NCBI GenBank assembly: GCA_023375785.1
Contig: SZWC01000083.1
Location: 306,224-370,223 of the forward strand
DNA length: 64,000 nt
Direction: 5' to 3'
Origin: Penium margaritaceum
Taxonomy: Eukaryota > Streptophyta > Zygnematophyceae > Desmidiales > Peniaceae
Shown here: positions 33,931-44,786 of the stretch, in pieces
How positions within the stretch are numbered: the first letter of the stretch is position 1
How the letters are laid out: the number at the start of each line of letters is the position of its first letter
Position numbers and translations under genes: made by a program
The notes under the pieces: model-generated
The model's database searches: none
What the model saw: only the letters and a program-made list of their open reading frames with translations
Told to the model about the DNA's origin: nothing

Positions 33931-34856
33931 GAATATCGACCATCATATAGACCTGAACCCAGGCAGCAGAATGACCTATCGGATGAGCGATCACGAGCTG
34001 ACCGAACTCAAGAAGCAGCTGGACGAGATGATTGGGCAGGGGTTCATCAGACCCTCGACGTCAAAATAGATGACACCGGTCCTTTTTGTGAAAAAGAAAA
34101 TGTGAGAAATTCATACCGAGTGGTAAACTACATCATTATCAAGAATGCTACCCCCTTCCGTGAACAGACAAAAATTTTGACCAACTTTGTGGGGCTCAGA
34201 TTTCCAGAAAAATCCACCTACGCAGCTGTTATCACATCCGCATATCCGACAAGGACACCAAAAAGGCCACATTATATACCAGACACGAGCACTTCAAGTT
34301 CACGGTCATGCCATTTGGACTCAGAAACGCCCGCGCAACATTTATGGCGGCAATGCACAACATATTCCGCCCGTACCTTTTCAACATTCTGGGAAACTAT
34401 TGGAGTGCGACTTTGGTCACCGTTTGATTGAGTTTGCGGGCCACATAACCAGCAGTGGATGGATCACCATGGACCCAAAAAAAGGTGGAGGCGGTCTTTG
34501 ATTTGCCGACACCCACAAATGTTCAACACGTCGTAGCATTATTGGGCTTTTATAACTACTATCGTCAATTCGTAAAGGACTACGCTAGAGTGTCCTCGCC
34601 TCTCTCCCATCTTACTAAAAAATCACTGAGCAGACTTGGGGGGACAGCAAACAAGAAGCATTCAAATTTTTGAGAAACGCTCTGGCCTCAGCGCCAGCCT
34701 TTTGATTGGCAGATCCAACGATGGACTACATCATGGTCACGACGCATCCAATGGAGCTATCGAAGCCATTCTCCTCCAAGATTACGATGGTGGAGAACAA
34801 CTGGTCACATACATGTCAAGAAATGTACGTGGGCTAGAGCTCAAGTACGTAATGCA

Positions 34857-34900
34857 CGAGAAAGAAATGCTTGTAGACGACTACAAGCATTTCTTTCTCG
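34857..34900. repeat. Perfect inverted repeat, 20-bp arms, 4-nt loop
   Basis: Left arm 34857-34876, loop acga, right arm 34881-34900. It lies in the RNase H region of gypsy-2, directly before another hairpin with the same loop sequence. Confidence 0.9.
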
Positions 34901-34902
34901 AG

Positions 34903-34962
34903 GTAGCACCACCATGTCTTGAACACGTGCACGAGCACGTGTTCAAGACATGGTGGTGCTAC
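34903..34962. repeat. Perfect inverted repeat, 28-bp arms, 4-nt loop
   Basis: Left arm 34903-34930, loop acga, right arm 34935-34962. With the preceding hairpin it forms a two-lobed, about 106-bp inverted structure. Confidence 0.9.
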
Positions 34963-35299
34963 TTCGAATGTTGATGGTGCATTGTCCGTTCCGACCACAA
35001 CCCACGGAAACATCTCAAGACTAAGGTAAAACAGAGCCATCGACAAAATGGATACATGGAGTTCGTTGAGTCCAAATCCGACTACGACATCGAGTACCGG
35101 CCTTCGACAGATGCTCTCAGTCGGCGACCAGATTCAATGGCTGATATCAGCACGTTGCTTTTTGAACAAGACCCGTACCTCGGAAGGCTGTTCGTGAAAA
35201 GTTACGAGGAGTTCAACATGTATGACAAGACAAGAATCTGGTTTGATGACCATTACTAGCGACGGTTTACTCGCCAGGTTGTTGTGCCGCCAAAGGAGT

Positions 35300-37260
35300 A
35301 GCTAGGAAGAATGCTATCGGAGGAATGCTACGACACTGGTCAAGGTGGACATATCGGCGAGGACAAGATTTTGTTCTGTCCGGAACAAAAATCTTGTTGC
35401 ACCAGGCCACCCAGTCTACTCCAACCTCTACATGCCCCGACGGAGCCGCAAGTTGACATGAGCATGGACTTCGTGACGGGACGGCCCACCAGTCCCGAGG
35501 GCTATAATGCCATCCTTGTCATTGTGGAAAGATTTTTTAAGATGTCACACTTCATCCCAACAAAGATGTTGAAGATTTGCCCCTTCGAATGCCCAATTGC
35601 GGCGCCGGAAGGCGTCTGCGAGCCGCCAGAGAGAGAAAAAGTCCTCGGAGTTGGATATAGAAGATCAAGAATTGCTCGGACCCTGTACTGGAGGATGTTT
35701 CCTAAAATTAGACGAGTTGTTGAATCCGGTGGAAGTTGAATCACTGGAATCGGACAAATAACGAGGGAGATATGCGCTTCCAAAGTTGGGGTGTGCACGA
35801 TGGCTCGGGGAGTCGGTCGCGGTTTGATTGCCTGTGAATAATCGAACGGAACGAGAAACAAAAATACATCTGGTGTTTTGTGCCCTAGAGGACCGCCGAG
35901 TCGCTCCGGTGAATGATTTGCCGGATGTCTGTAGTGCAAGTTGTTACTGAGAGACTTGGCCAAAATCCTCGTTCGGAGTCCGAAACTCAGTAGTATGTTT
36001 TGTTACTCGGGGACGTGGTCAAATTTACAAATGCAGGTCCGCAAACAGGTTTCCAACCACATCAATCCCCATTGCCAAACTTGATGATTAACTCATCGAA
36101 ACAGACCCCAAAGGTGTGAGGGACACTGTCACTACGTGTAGGGACATCTGCGCCTCCAGAATGGCATTTTGATGGGTCCTCCATGTGTGAGGGCGCCTCG
36201 GCGGGCGACATGGTGCGCGCCGCCAACTGAGCGGCTGGATTGGGGTGCCGCACTTTGACTGACATAGCAGGAGCTTTGGAGCGTTGGAGCCCTACAAATC
36301 AGATCATGTAAGATCGTTCAGATCATGTCCGTGTTTTGAAACTAATGCAAAATTGCATTATTCCCTTTGCAAAAGTGACTCTCTCACAACTCTCTTCCAC
36401 TCCCACAAACATATCGTGAGGCGACCAGAAAGCTCACGCTTCGACTCAGAACCTGCACATAAGTAGTCGTGAACATAGAAGACCAATCAGACTATGTTGG
36501 AAGCGCCACGACACAATTTTGTGACAAAAGAGCACCGTCCTCGTAGAAGGGACGGTGCAACAATTGCAAAATTGGATCATATGGCTGCACGGCGTGCCAT
36601 GTATCATCACTAGGGACAGAGAGGAACAATTCACTACCTGTTTTTGGTGAAGATTGATGACGCGTTGTTGAAGTCAAATCCAGCTATCGACGGAGTTCCA
36701 CACGCAAATTGATGGGAAACAGAGCGGACCAATCAGACGCTCGAATAGCCTCTCCACACGTTATGCGAGCCGTGCGCCACCAATTGGAAAGCCAAGTTAC
36801 CGACCGCCAAACTTGCGTACAACTCCCCCACTTTTAATGCAACTTGTAAAATCCATTTCAAAGTGGTATACGCTGAAGTTCTCGCCAAAGTCAGAGCAAC
36901 ATCCCACAGTCCACATCACCGGAGGGACTTCGCAAGCATTTGGGAGGAAACCCGATAGACCCTCATGAAGAATCAAGCAGCTATGAAGTGAGCAACCGAC
37001 GACCATCGCAGAAATGACGTGTTCAGCACTGGCGATCGCGTCCTCCTCAGCTCAACGAACATCAAACTCTGAGGACAGGACTTTGTGATGCTCGAACCCC
37101 GATGGTTGGGACCCTTTGAGATTGATTGAATGCAAATCCCTGTCATTGCTCGCCTTTGTCTGCCTTACAACATGGCGATCCATCCTATCTTCCACATCAG
37201 CAAGCACTACCGGGACCCCAGTATGAACTTCCACGGCAGAGACGTCACGCCACCACCTCT
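35300..37260 (+). pseudogene. gypsy-2 integrase remnant, split by a solo LTR
   Basis: The integrase core (MDFVTGRPTSPEGYNAILVI; FFKMSHFIPTK) stops at 35566 at the solo copia LTR. Integrase sequence resumes at 36527 and runs to the tail (RWLGPFEID; HPIFHISKHYRDP) before the chromodomain. Both parts are decayed. Confidence 0.8.
35567..36526 (+). mobile_element. Solo LTR of the copia-H/I family with perfect target duplication
   Basis: This single 960-bp LTR runs from tgttgaagatttgcccc to tgtgaca. It is in the orientation opposite to copia-H and copia-I and matches the reverse complement of 20447-21424. It is flanked on both sides by the identical 5-bp aaaga (35562-35566 and 36527-36531), the 5-bp duplication typical of copia integration. 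Solo LTRs arise by recombination between the two LTRs of one element. It lies in the gypsy-2 integrase, so it is younger than gypsy-2. Confidence 0.92.
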
Positions 37261-37264
37261 TGTA

Positions 37265-37445
37265 CAAGTGGACGGGATCGGAGTACGTGATTGAAGACAT
37301 CCTTGGACATCAAAACCGTGGTAAAACAACCAAGTATCTGGTCAAGTGGCATGGCTATATTGCTGCACACAACATCTAGGAGCCCTACGAAAACCTGCGA
37401 GACATCGATCATCTGATGGACGGCTACTGCCGTCGTCACCGACCT
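37265..37445 (+). pseudogene. gypsy-2 chromodomain remnant
   Basis: The segment reads with KTTKYLVKWHGYIAAHN and YENLRDIDHLMDGYCRRH, matching the chromodomain of gypsy-1 and gypsy-A. Confidence 0.78.
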
Positions 37446-37477
37446 ACTTCTGCTAGCACGCCGGGACGTAACGGCTA

Positions 37478-37497
37478 AAGGGGGGAGGGGGGAGGAG
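37478..37497 (+). promoter_or_regulatory. Polypurine tract of gypsy-2
   Basis: An A/G-only run (aaaggggggaggggggagga) sits directly before the tgttacg start of the 3' LTR. Confidence 0.8.
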
Positions 37498-37900
37498 TGT
37501 TACGTCCGTAACATACACAAGCCCCTAAACTCCACAAGTGGGTATTTTTTTCCTTACATTTGTGGCCCATCGCAAGTTGACTTTAAGCTTTTTACGCTGT
37601 TCGGCCAAGAGCATTTTGGCCAACTGCCCTGACCTCGAGTGTTCTGTTCCAGATGTTTCTGACAACTTCGATCACACTCCATACTGGTGAAAAGAAGTAT
37701 CGTGACCTATATCGATGTCTCAATATTTTAAAATCTGCTTCTCGGTGCACTAGATCTTTATAGAGCTGTGCATTGAAACTCTCGAAGCCCCTGGAATTCT
37801 CGGTGGAGCTTCTCAAATCAGCCAGTTATGGCGTTACCTCACACGTGTCGCTCAAACCGACAGCCGAGGACCCAACAAGTGCCTCATTCTCATTACTGGC

Positions 37901-37954
<54 letters not shown>

Positions 37955-38052
37955 GCCAGTAATGAGAATGAGGCACTTGTTGGGTCCTCGGCTGTCGGTT
38001 TGAGCGACACGTGTGAGGTAANCCCAACAAGTGCCTCATTCTCATTACTGGC

Positions 38053-38091
<39 letters not shown>

Positions 38092-38223
38092 GACTTACTT
38101 GACACTTGTTATCGAAGTAAACTTACTGCTTAATATGAATATTCCATTTGTCCCAAATCCTCAAAATGACTTTGGTCGCGCATCTCATCCTTGTGAACTA
38201 CCTACGTTTCCCTCAGAATAACA
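37498..38223 (+). repeat. 3' LTR of gypsy-2, containing a fold-back
   Basis: The LTR runs from tgttacgtccg to cagaataaca. It is longer than its partner because of the fold-back and single-N join at 37834-38085. Confidence 0.8.
37834..38085. repeat. 72-bp fold-back around (TA)n with a single-N join
   Basis: Arms 37834-37905 and 37950-38021 are reverse complements around a TA tract (37906-37949). A single N follows at 38022. A third copy of part of the arm (from 38023) then leads through a second TA tract into the rest of the LTR. The pattern suggests contig ends that folded back at an AT repeat. Confidence 0.85.
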
Positions 38224-38239
38224 TTGTCTACTTCAAGTT

Positions 38240-38726
38240 TTGTATGGTGCTAGGATTGAGGGTATTTTGGACACCTACCCCGACATCGAATGTTCGTTCC
38301 CGAACATCCGATGTGGGGTTCTGCAAACTTCGATCACTTAATAGAAAGGTCGATAGAAGTATCACGAACAACATCAATGTTTCAATAATATTCTGTGGAC
38401 TTCTCGATGGTGCTTGAATTCCATAGACCTGCTCTTGAATATTCTTGAAACCCTCTCCCCTTCCAACCTCTTGGCATAGATTCTCAAAGCGAGCACTCAT
38501 GGCACGACGTTGCGCGCGTCGCACGGTCCGAGTGCCAAAGACCCAACATATGCCTCATTTTGATTGTTGTCATTGTATCTATGTGCTTGACTTGTTCGAC
38601 ACTTGTCATCGAAGTAAACTTACTGCTCAACACAAATAATTTGTTTGCCCCAATTCCTTGACTTGTCTACTGTTCCGCACCTCATCCCTGTGATCCACCC
38701 AAAGCCACGCTCCGCTGGACGTAACA
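38240..38726 (+). repeat. Gypsy LTR fragment
   Basis: A second gypsy LTR piece follows the gypsy-2 3' LTR in the same orientation and ends ggacgtaaca. It keeps the LTR landmarks (cttctcgatgg, cgacacttgtcatcgaagtaaac, cctcatccctgtga) and has no internal region attached. Confidence 0.72.
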
Positions 38727-39214
38727 TTCTTGAGTTGATTCTAGGTAACACAAAGAATAAATCACCCGGAAGCCCATGTTTATCATATGACTCGGCATAA
38801 GGACCCACGTTACTGGATCCATCAGAACGGAAGCCTGCCTTCAGGCGGCAGGCAATGCAAGGGCTTGTCGGAGGGCCTCGCGACTCGTGATAGCCGGTTA
38901 TTCTGCTGGTGTAGAGATCCTCGCCGTTACCGTGAGCCAGTCAGCAGAGTGGATCAGAAGCTCAGTCACTTCCATCCTACATAGTCGTTGTGCAACAAAT
39001 GGTGCAAGAGATTTTGCAGGACAAGCCAGCGTTAAAGGGGACGCTCGACAATAAAACGTACAAGTTGAAATTGCAGCTTCTCACAAAATGGCTTAACAGG
39101 TCTTGCACCCGACATTGACTCAGCCTTCACTCCGGTCGGTCAAGGACTTGTATCAACCCTGGACCTGACCAGATCGCAATTCATGGAAGCAGGATCCATT
39201 GTTATGTCCCTGCT
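38727..39214. other. Unassigned stretch between gypsy elements
   Basis: No retroelement domain or LTR end is visible here. One plus-strand open frame (38787-38984, 65 codons) is rich in Arg/Gly/Ser. A short later segment reads VQEILQDKPALKGTLDNKTYK in one frame. I cannot name either. The stretch may be original, non-element DNA, or another decayed repeat. Confidence 0.35.
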
Positions 39215-39767
39215 TGTTATGTCCCTGACGTACACTAGTTCCTTAAACTTGCGATTGGGCATTGTTGTTCTTACATTCATGGCCCACCGCGCGACGACTT
39301 CAGGATTTTTACGCCGTTTGGCCGAGGGCATTTTGGCCAACTGCCCCCACCTCCTGTGTTCTGTTCTAGACGTTTCTGAAAATTTTGACCACTTTCCAGA
39401 ATGATCAATAGAAGTGTCGCGTACCATATCGATGCTTCGATATTGTTCGGTCAACTTCTTGATGATGGTTGACTTTCATAAAGAAGCGTCGCAATATTCT
39501 CAAAGACCACCGATTTCTTGGCGGAGCTACTCAAATCCACCACTCACGGTGCGACTTCGGACGCGTTGCTCGGCTCAAGCGTTGAAGACCCGGCTAATGT
39601 CTCATTCTCATTCTCAACATAGTATGTATGTGCTCGACACAGTCGACACTTATCATCAAAGTACACTTACTGCTTAATACAAATAATCCATTTGTCCCAA
39701 ACACTCTAATTGTCTTTTTTCACGCACCTCATCCTAGTGAAACACCTAAGTTTTGTTCGACGTAATA
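39215..39767 (+). repeat. 5' LTR of gypsy-3
   Basis: The LTR starts tgttatgtccctgacg and ends cgtaata. A partial direct copy of its first eleven bases (tgttatgtccc) lies just upstream at 39200. Confidence 0.8.
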
Positions 39768-39769
39768 CT

Positions 39770-39781
39770 TGGCATCAGAGC
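39770..39781 (+). promoter_or_regulatory. Primer-binding site of gypsy-3
   Basis: tggcatcagagc matches eleven of twelve bases of the tRNA-iMet primer pattern. Confidence 0.78.
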
Positions 39782-39839
39782 GCAGGGGCGCTTGAGGCTC
39801 AAACCGATGCATTAACTAGCCAGCGAAAATCTTGCACAA

Positions 39840-41530
39840 GTTCTCAGCATCTCTCCACCATTCAGAAAATCGGAGAATTCACAACGATAATGGTGAACGG
39901 AGCAAGCACACTCAGTGACGTGCAGCAGTGTCTGGCGAGTACTCCAGCAATGGCTCCATGTAACCAAGCCGCAGCGACATTTATTTGCGGCAAATGGTGC
40001 AACACCGACGAACCCTATGGCCAATCCGGTGACGGATCCCTCGGGCCCTCCCGAGGGATCCGCCATTGGTTTGACACCCGGCACGATGGGAGGCAACGGC
40101 CGACAAGTATAAATCAACGAATATCTATACTAGAAATTGTCGGGACTTGAGAGCCTCAACACGCATCTGCTCCAATAGCTCAATGCGGCAATGGAGGAGC
40201 TTTGAGTTTCTCCTACGCGCAAAGCAGTTCTCGCTGAGAAAAATCTACAAATATTAAGTGAACCCCAGATTCGATCGGCCGTCCCTGAGCCGTTCCATCC
40301 TGCAAACTCCAAGGGACTGACGGTCAGGATGTGGCTGACGAGTTTGGAGGCGTATTTCAACATTATTGGCTTCAACAACGACAAAAGAAAATTGACCTTG
40401 TGGCCTTGATTTTACATGGCACGACTTTGAGTTGGTGGTCCGATCTAAAGGCCATCCAACGGTAGCAGGAGACTGGCAGAGCCAAATCAATGGCTCTCGC
40501 GACCTCTCTCACATCGTCGACCGCAAGCGTACTACCTCTCGAGCAGATCAAGCTGACGTGGCACAACTCCCTCATGCCACCATAAATGTGGGGTTACTTT
40601 GCATGCTCTACACCCGCTCATTTTGGGAAGCTAAACAAGAAATCTGATGCACAGTATAGACTCCAATGTCTGCGTGAGTAGTCCAGTGTAACAGACTACA
40701 CTCGGTGTTTCCATGAAATCATCACCGACAGTGACCTTGCCCCCGACGAAGTGTGTTTTGACTACAGCAATGGCCTGATGCAAGAGATTCAGTGAGCAAT
40801 CACCATTTTTGGCATCCAAGATGACCTTCCGTAACTGATTGCAACAGCCAACCGGATTGACAGTCCCGACTACGCTTGGATGCGGGAATCCAATGGCTGG
40901 CAACTCCAAAGCCACAATCCATATCGTGGCGGAGGGAAGTTACAGTCGGTAAAAACCGCATCTCTGATGGAAGCTGGGGCTGTTGATAAGCACGATCAAC
41001 GGCTGCGTTAGAATTGCAGAAAACTGGGTCACATCTCCACGAATAACAGCAAGACAAAGGGGGGGGGGGGGCAGAAAAAAAGTGAGAAGTCAGAAAATGG
41101 CAGAGGCCAGGATTAGATGGCAAGATCTGAGCCGACTGATTGCCCATCTGAGCGGCTCACATCGCTCCAGATGATTTTTCATGAGATTGCAAAGTTCGAC
41201 AAGGGGTGCGAGGATGACCAACTGCTGATATTGTTATGAGTGTAACCAAGGGGTTGTAAAAGTCGGAGAACGATACCGACACTACTGGATGGAGGAGCTT
41301 CTCACAATCTTGTCAGCAACGACATGGTTTGGACGCTGGCTTTGTAGACCAAGCAAGGGGTGTTTAAAGGAAAAGCCGTCGACGAATGACTGTATATCTG
41401 GAAAATTCATGAGCCACTTCTGCTGCAAAGCAGAAATCTACACAATGTAGCGGTCTGGAGGACTTGTCCGATGAGCGACCACAAAATCATCCTTGGGTGA
41501 GATTTTGTGTACCAGCACAATCCACATGTC
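39840..41530 (+). pseudogene. gypsy-3 gag and protease remnant
   Basis: The capsid-like segment (KGLTVRMWLTSLEAYFN near 40310) is shared with gypsy-1 and gypsy-2. The protease shows the LLDGGAS pattern near 41285 and a DHKIILG segment near 41480. A poly-G run lies near 41060. Broken. Confidence 0.72.
40033..40062. repeat. Perfect inverted repeat, 13-bp arms, 4-nt loop
   Basis: Left arm 40033-40045, loop ccct, right arm 40050-40062. It is the same kind of short-loop hairpin as those in gypsy-2. Confidence 0.8.
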
Positions 41531-41939
41531 GACTGGAGCATTGAAGCAGTCTACGTCAGCATTCTTGGTAGAAAGCAACACCTACCTCTGGTCGAGCAAC
41601 CCATGACCTAGTGGCGGTTATAGGAAGCAGCAGAGGAAGTTGCGATTGCCATAAAACGCCAACCGATATCTCTGGACGTGGCCAAGCGATACCTGAAGCG
41701 TGGAGCTCAAGCGTGGCTAGTTCACGTGGAAGCAGTGGAAGTGAAAGAAATCGTAGCTGTCGAATCGACACCAACAGCAGTGACACCTGAAAATTTCGCT
41801 GCAATACTTAAAGAGTTTGTGGAGCTTATCGAGGAGTCCTAAGGGGTTTTTCCCGACAAACTATCTCGAGAATTACCACCGCAATGTAACATCGACCATC
41901 AGATAGACCTTAAGCCGGGCTGCAGACTGACAGTGCAGG

Positions 41940-42509
41940 AGACCTATTGGATGAGTGATCATGAGTTGACCGAACTCAAGAAGCAGCTGGATGAGATGTT
42001 TAAGCAAGGGTTCAGCCGACCCTCCATGTCATCCTACGCGGCACTAGTATTTTTTTGTGGAAAAGAAAAGAGGAGAAATGCAAATGTGGGTGTACTACCA
42101 AGCGTTCAATGACATCACCATCAAGAACTGCTATCCCCTCACGAGCAGATGAATTTCTCGACCAGCTCCGAGGGGCCCAGATTTTTAGCAAAGTCCACCT
42201 ACCTAGCGACTATCATCAGATCCGTGTATCTGGTAAGGACGTCGAGAAGACAACATTCCGCAACAGAAATGGGCACTTCGAGTACACAATCATGTCTTTT
42301 GGACTCACAAAAGCCACTACAAATTTTATGGCAGCGATGAACAATGTTTTTTGCGCACACCTCGACGCCTTTGTCCTCACGTATCTTGACGGCTTTGTTG
42401 TCAGGTATCTCGATGACATCCTGGTGTACAGCCGCACCCAAGAGGAGCACAATGGACATCTCCGAAAATCTCTTGAGGTTTTACAGAGAGAGAGAGAGGG
42501 GGGGGAGGA

Positions 42510-42605
<96 letters not shown>

Positions 42606-43330
42606 TTTTTCGGAAAAATCTTGAAGTACGACTATGGTTGCTGTTCGATCGAGTTTTGGGGCCACATCATTGGCGGCAGACGGATCACCATGGACCCAAA
42701 GGTGGAGGCGGTTGCTAATTTGCCGACGTACACAAATTTACGGGGAGTCCAAGTGTTTTTGGGTTTCTGCAAGTATTATCGTCGATTCATAAAGGACCAT
42801 GCCCAGGTTTCAGCTTCTCTCTCCGATCTCACCCAGAAAACTACCGAGTGGAATGGGGAGGAGAGTGAACAAGAAGCATTTAACTCTTCGAGAAATAATC
42901 TGACCTCGGTCCCAGCCTTACGATTGGTAGATCCAACGGTGGACCATATCATGGCCACGGACACGTCCGATCGAGCCATCAGCGCTGTTCTCCTCTAAGA
43001 TCATGGCAGTGGAGAACAGCAGTTGAGTACATGTCAAGAAAATATGCGGGCCACAACTACACTACGCGGTGCAGAAAAAAGAAATGCTTGTAGTCGTGCA
43101 CGCATTCAAGACATGGCGGTACTACTTGGAATGCCGGCAATGCATCGTCGGCATCGACCACCACGTCCTGAAATATCTCAAGACAGCCAAATCTAATCTG
43201 TCGACAAACTTGATGGATGGAGTTTGTTGAGTCCAACTTAAACTACGACATCGAGTACCGGCCTGGAAAAACAAATCCAACGCACGCCCTAAGTCGAGGA
43301 CTAGATCTATTGGCCAAGATCAGTATGTTG
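41940..43330 (+). pseudogene. gypsy-3 RT and RNase H remnant
   Basis: RT shows MSDHELTELKKQLDEM, DYHQIRVSGKDVEKTTF, EYTIMSFGLTKA and RYLDDILVYSR, with YLDD as the catalytic motif. Connection and RNase H segments (FLGFCKYYRRFIKDHAQVSA; ATDTSDRAISAVLL) follow. It is broken and contains a GA microsatellite. Confidence 0.83.
42486..42604. repeat. (GA)n microsatellite in gypsy-3
   Basis: An almost pure GA tract of about 95 bp, preceded by a short G-rich interruption, lies in the RT region. The Arg/Glu and Ser/Leu repeats in open frames here come only from this tract. Confidence 0.95.
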
Positions 43331-43715
43331 CTCGTTGAACAAGACCCGTATCCCACGAGGCTGTTTGCGAAGGATGACAAGGAGTTTGGCAGGTATGACA
43401 AAACTAGGTTTTGGTTCAAAAACCCCTACTGGCGACGTCGATTCACTGTAGTGAGCCACACGGCAATGACTGGACAGCAAAACGGTCGACCACCGATCTC
43501 ACAACCAACTCCACCACTTCCACAACAACAGGTAAAATACCTATCAAGGTGGTGTACGGCAAACTTCTTTCAACACCGGCTAGATTACGAAGACAGAATA
43601 ACATTTCCGCGGCTAATATTCACCACCGAAACTCCGTTAGCATCTAAGAGGAAACACAGCAAACCCTTACAAAAATGCAAGTAGTTATGAAGAAGGCAGC
43701 TGGCGATCGCGTCCT
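43331..43715 (+). pseudogene. gypsy-3 integrase fragment
   Basis: Fragments of gypsy integrase (RFWFKNPYWRRRFT; KVVYGKLLSTPARL) are present up to about 43715, where copia integrase sequence begins. Broken. Confidence 0.65.
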
Positions 43716-44740
43716 AGCTCGTGCAGGATGAACGTTCCTGTCAGCAGTCCCTGTGCTTCTTTTGCAGTGACAGTGGCGGTGAGTTCCTTGGAACCACCGC
43801 CCAGTTCCTGGAGTCCCAAGGGGTGTGTCTGGAGACTTCAGCTCCCTACACAACTCAGCAAAACAGTGTCTCTGAGTGCTGGAATCAGACCTTATCCAAT
43901 GGCGTCTGCACCCTTCTGTCTGACTCTAGGCTCTCCCCTCTGTTTGCCTTTGAGGCCATGAGCTATATGACCTGGGTTTGGAATCACGTGCCACACGGTC
44001 CTCTTCCTCGCACCATTACCCCCTTTTAGCGCTGGTACAGCTCTCGTGCCGACCTCCGTCTTACTCGTGTGTGGGGTAGCATCGCGTCTGTCTGGCTCCC
44101 CGATGACCTCCATGACGGGAAGCTCTCCCCGCGTGGGTGCCTCTGTCCCTTTTTGGGTGTCTCCTCCCAGTCCAGAGCCTGGCGCTTCTGCGACCCATAA
44201 CTCCAGCACTTCATTGAGTCACGTGATTCCCTGTTCTGCGAGTCCATGTTTCTCCGTGACCTCAGTCGTCACTCGTCCGCTGCCTCCCTGCTGCCACTCT
44301 CTCGATTGCCGAGGGAAGTCAGCCTTACTAGCCCCTCTGCCCCTGCAGTCCCTGCTATTGCTTCGTCTCAGCAGCCTTCATCCTCGGAGCATCCTCTAGT
44401 GTCTGGCACTACGACCCCACCGTCCTCTGACACCCCCTCCATGAGTGTCATCTAGATCGCTTGGAGCTCCGTCATCCCCTCTTGTGTCCTCAAATGTCTC
44501 ATCTGCGTCCGTGTCTCCCCCACACTCCGTTGCATCCCCATCCAGTCTGCTCACTCCCGTCGTACCCAGTCCTCTCAGTGATCCTCCCGGTCCTTCACCC
44601 ATCGAACCTTTTGTCCATGGCGGAAGCCTTTGCAAACTGCAGCACTCCTCCAGTGCTGTAGTGTCATCCATCCTACCTTCTAAGACCTCATCTAGGAAGT
44701 CCCCAGTGCTGTAGACTGGTATTGACGCCCTGGGCCTAGC
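43716..44740 (+). pseudogene. copia-K integrase C-terminus and linker
   Basis: The integrase reads LFAFEAMSYMTWVWNHVPHG, then LTRVWGSIASVWLPDD-like and FLGVSSQSRAWRF-like segments. A Ser/Pro-rich linker (44250-44740) precedes RT. Broken. Confidence 0.8.
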
Positions 44741-44786
44741 CACAGGGGTTGTTCACCCTAGCTCAGCCCTTGGGTATACACTGCGC

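Larger units (their letters stand above)
33960..35260 (+). pseudogene. gypsy-2 RT and RNase H remnant
   Basis: RT entry motifs (MSDHELTELKKQLDEMIGQG) and later segments (FGHRLIEFAGHITSSGWITM; FYNYYRQFVKDYARVSSPL) match gypsy RT. RNase H has YMSRNVRGLELKYVMHEKEM, and EFVESKSDYDIEYRP marks its end. It is strongly decayed. Confidence 0.8.
32029..38223 (+). mobile_element. gypsy-2: Ty3/gypsy chromovirus fossil with two LTRs
   Basis: This plus-strand element has a 5' LTR (32029-32595), an iMet-type primer site, gag, RT, RNase H, integrase, chromodomain, a purine tract and a 3' LTR (37498-38223). A solo copia LTR (35567-36526) sits in its integrase. It belongs to the gypsy-1 family and is heavily decayed (well over ten interruptions). 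It also contains an unusual number of short-loop inverted repeats (listed separately) and a fold-back at an AT tract in its 3' LTR. No clear target duplication is visible, because other gypsy LTR pieces lie against both ends. Confidence 0.88.
39215..43715 (+). mobile_element. gypsy-3: Ty3/gypsy fossil, 5' LTR to integrase start
   Basis: This plus-strand member of the gypsy-1 family has a 5' LTR (39215-39767), a primer site, gag, protease, RT, RNase H and the first part of integrase. It stops at 43715 against copia-K. A gypsy LTR end at 55918-56061, beyond copia-K and copia-G, could be its displaced 3' LTR. A long (GA)n tract lies in the RT. It is strongly decayed, with more than ten interruptions. 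Confidence 0.85.

Noticed and set aside
42055-42718. Frames with long Arg/Glu or Ser/Leu repeats
   Set aside because: They are produced by the GA microsatellite lying in a decayed gypsy RT.
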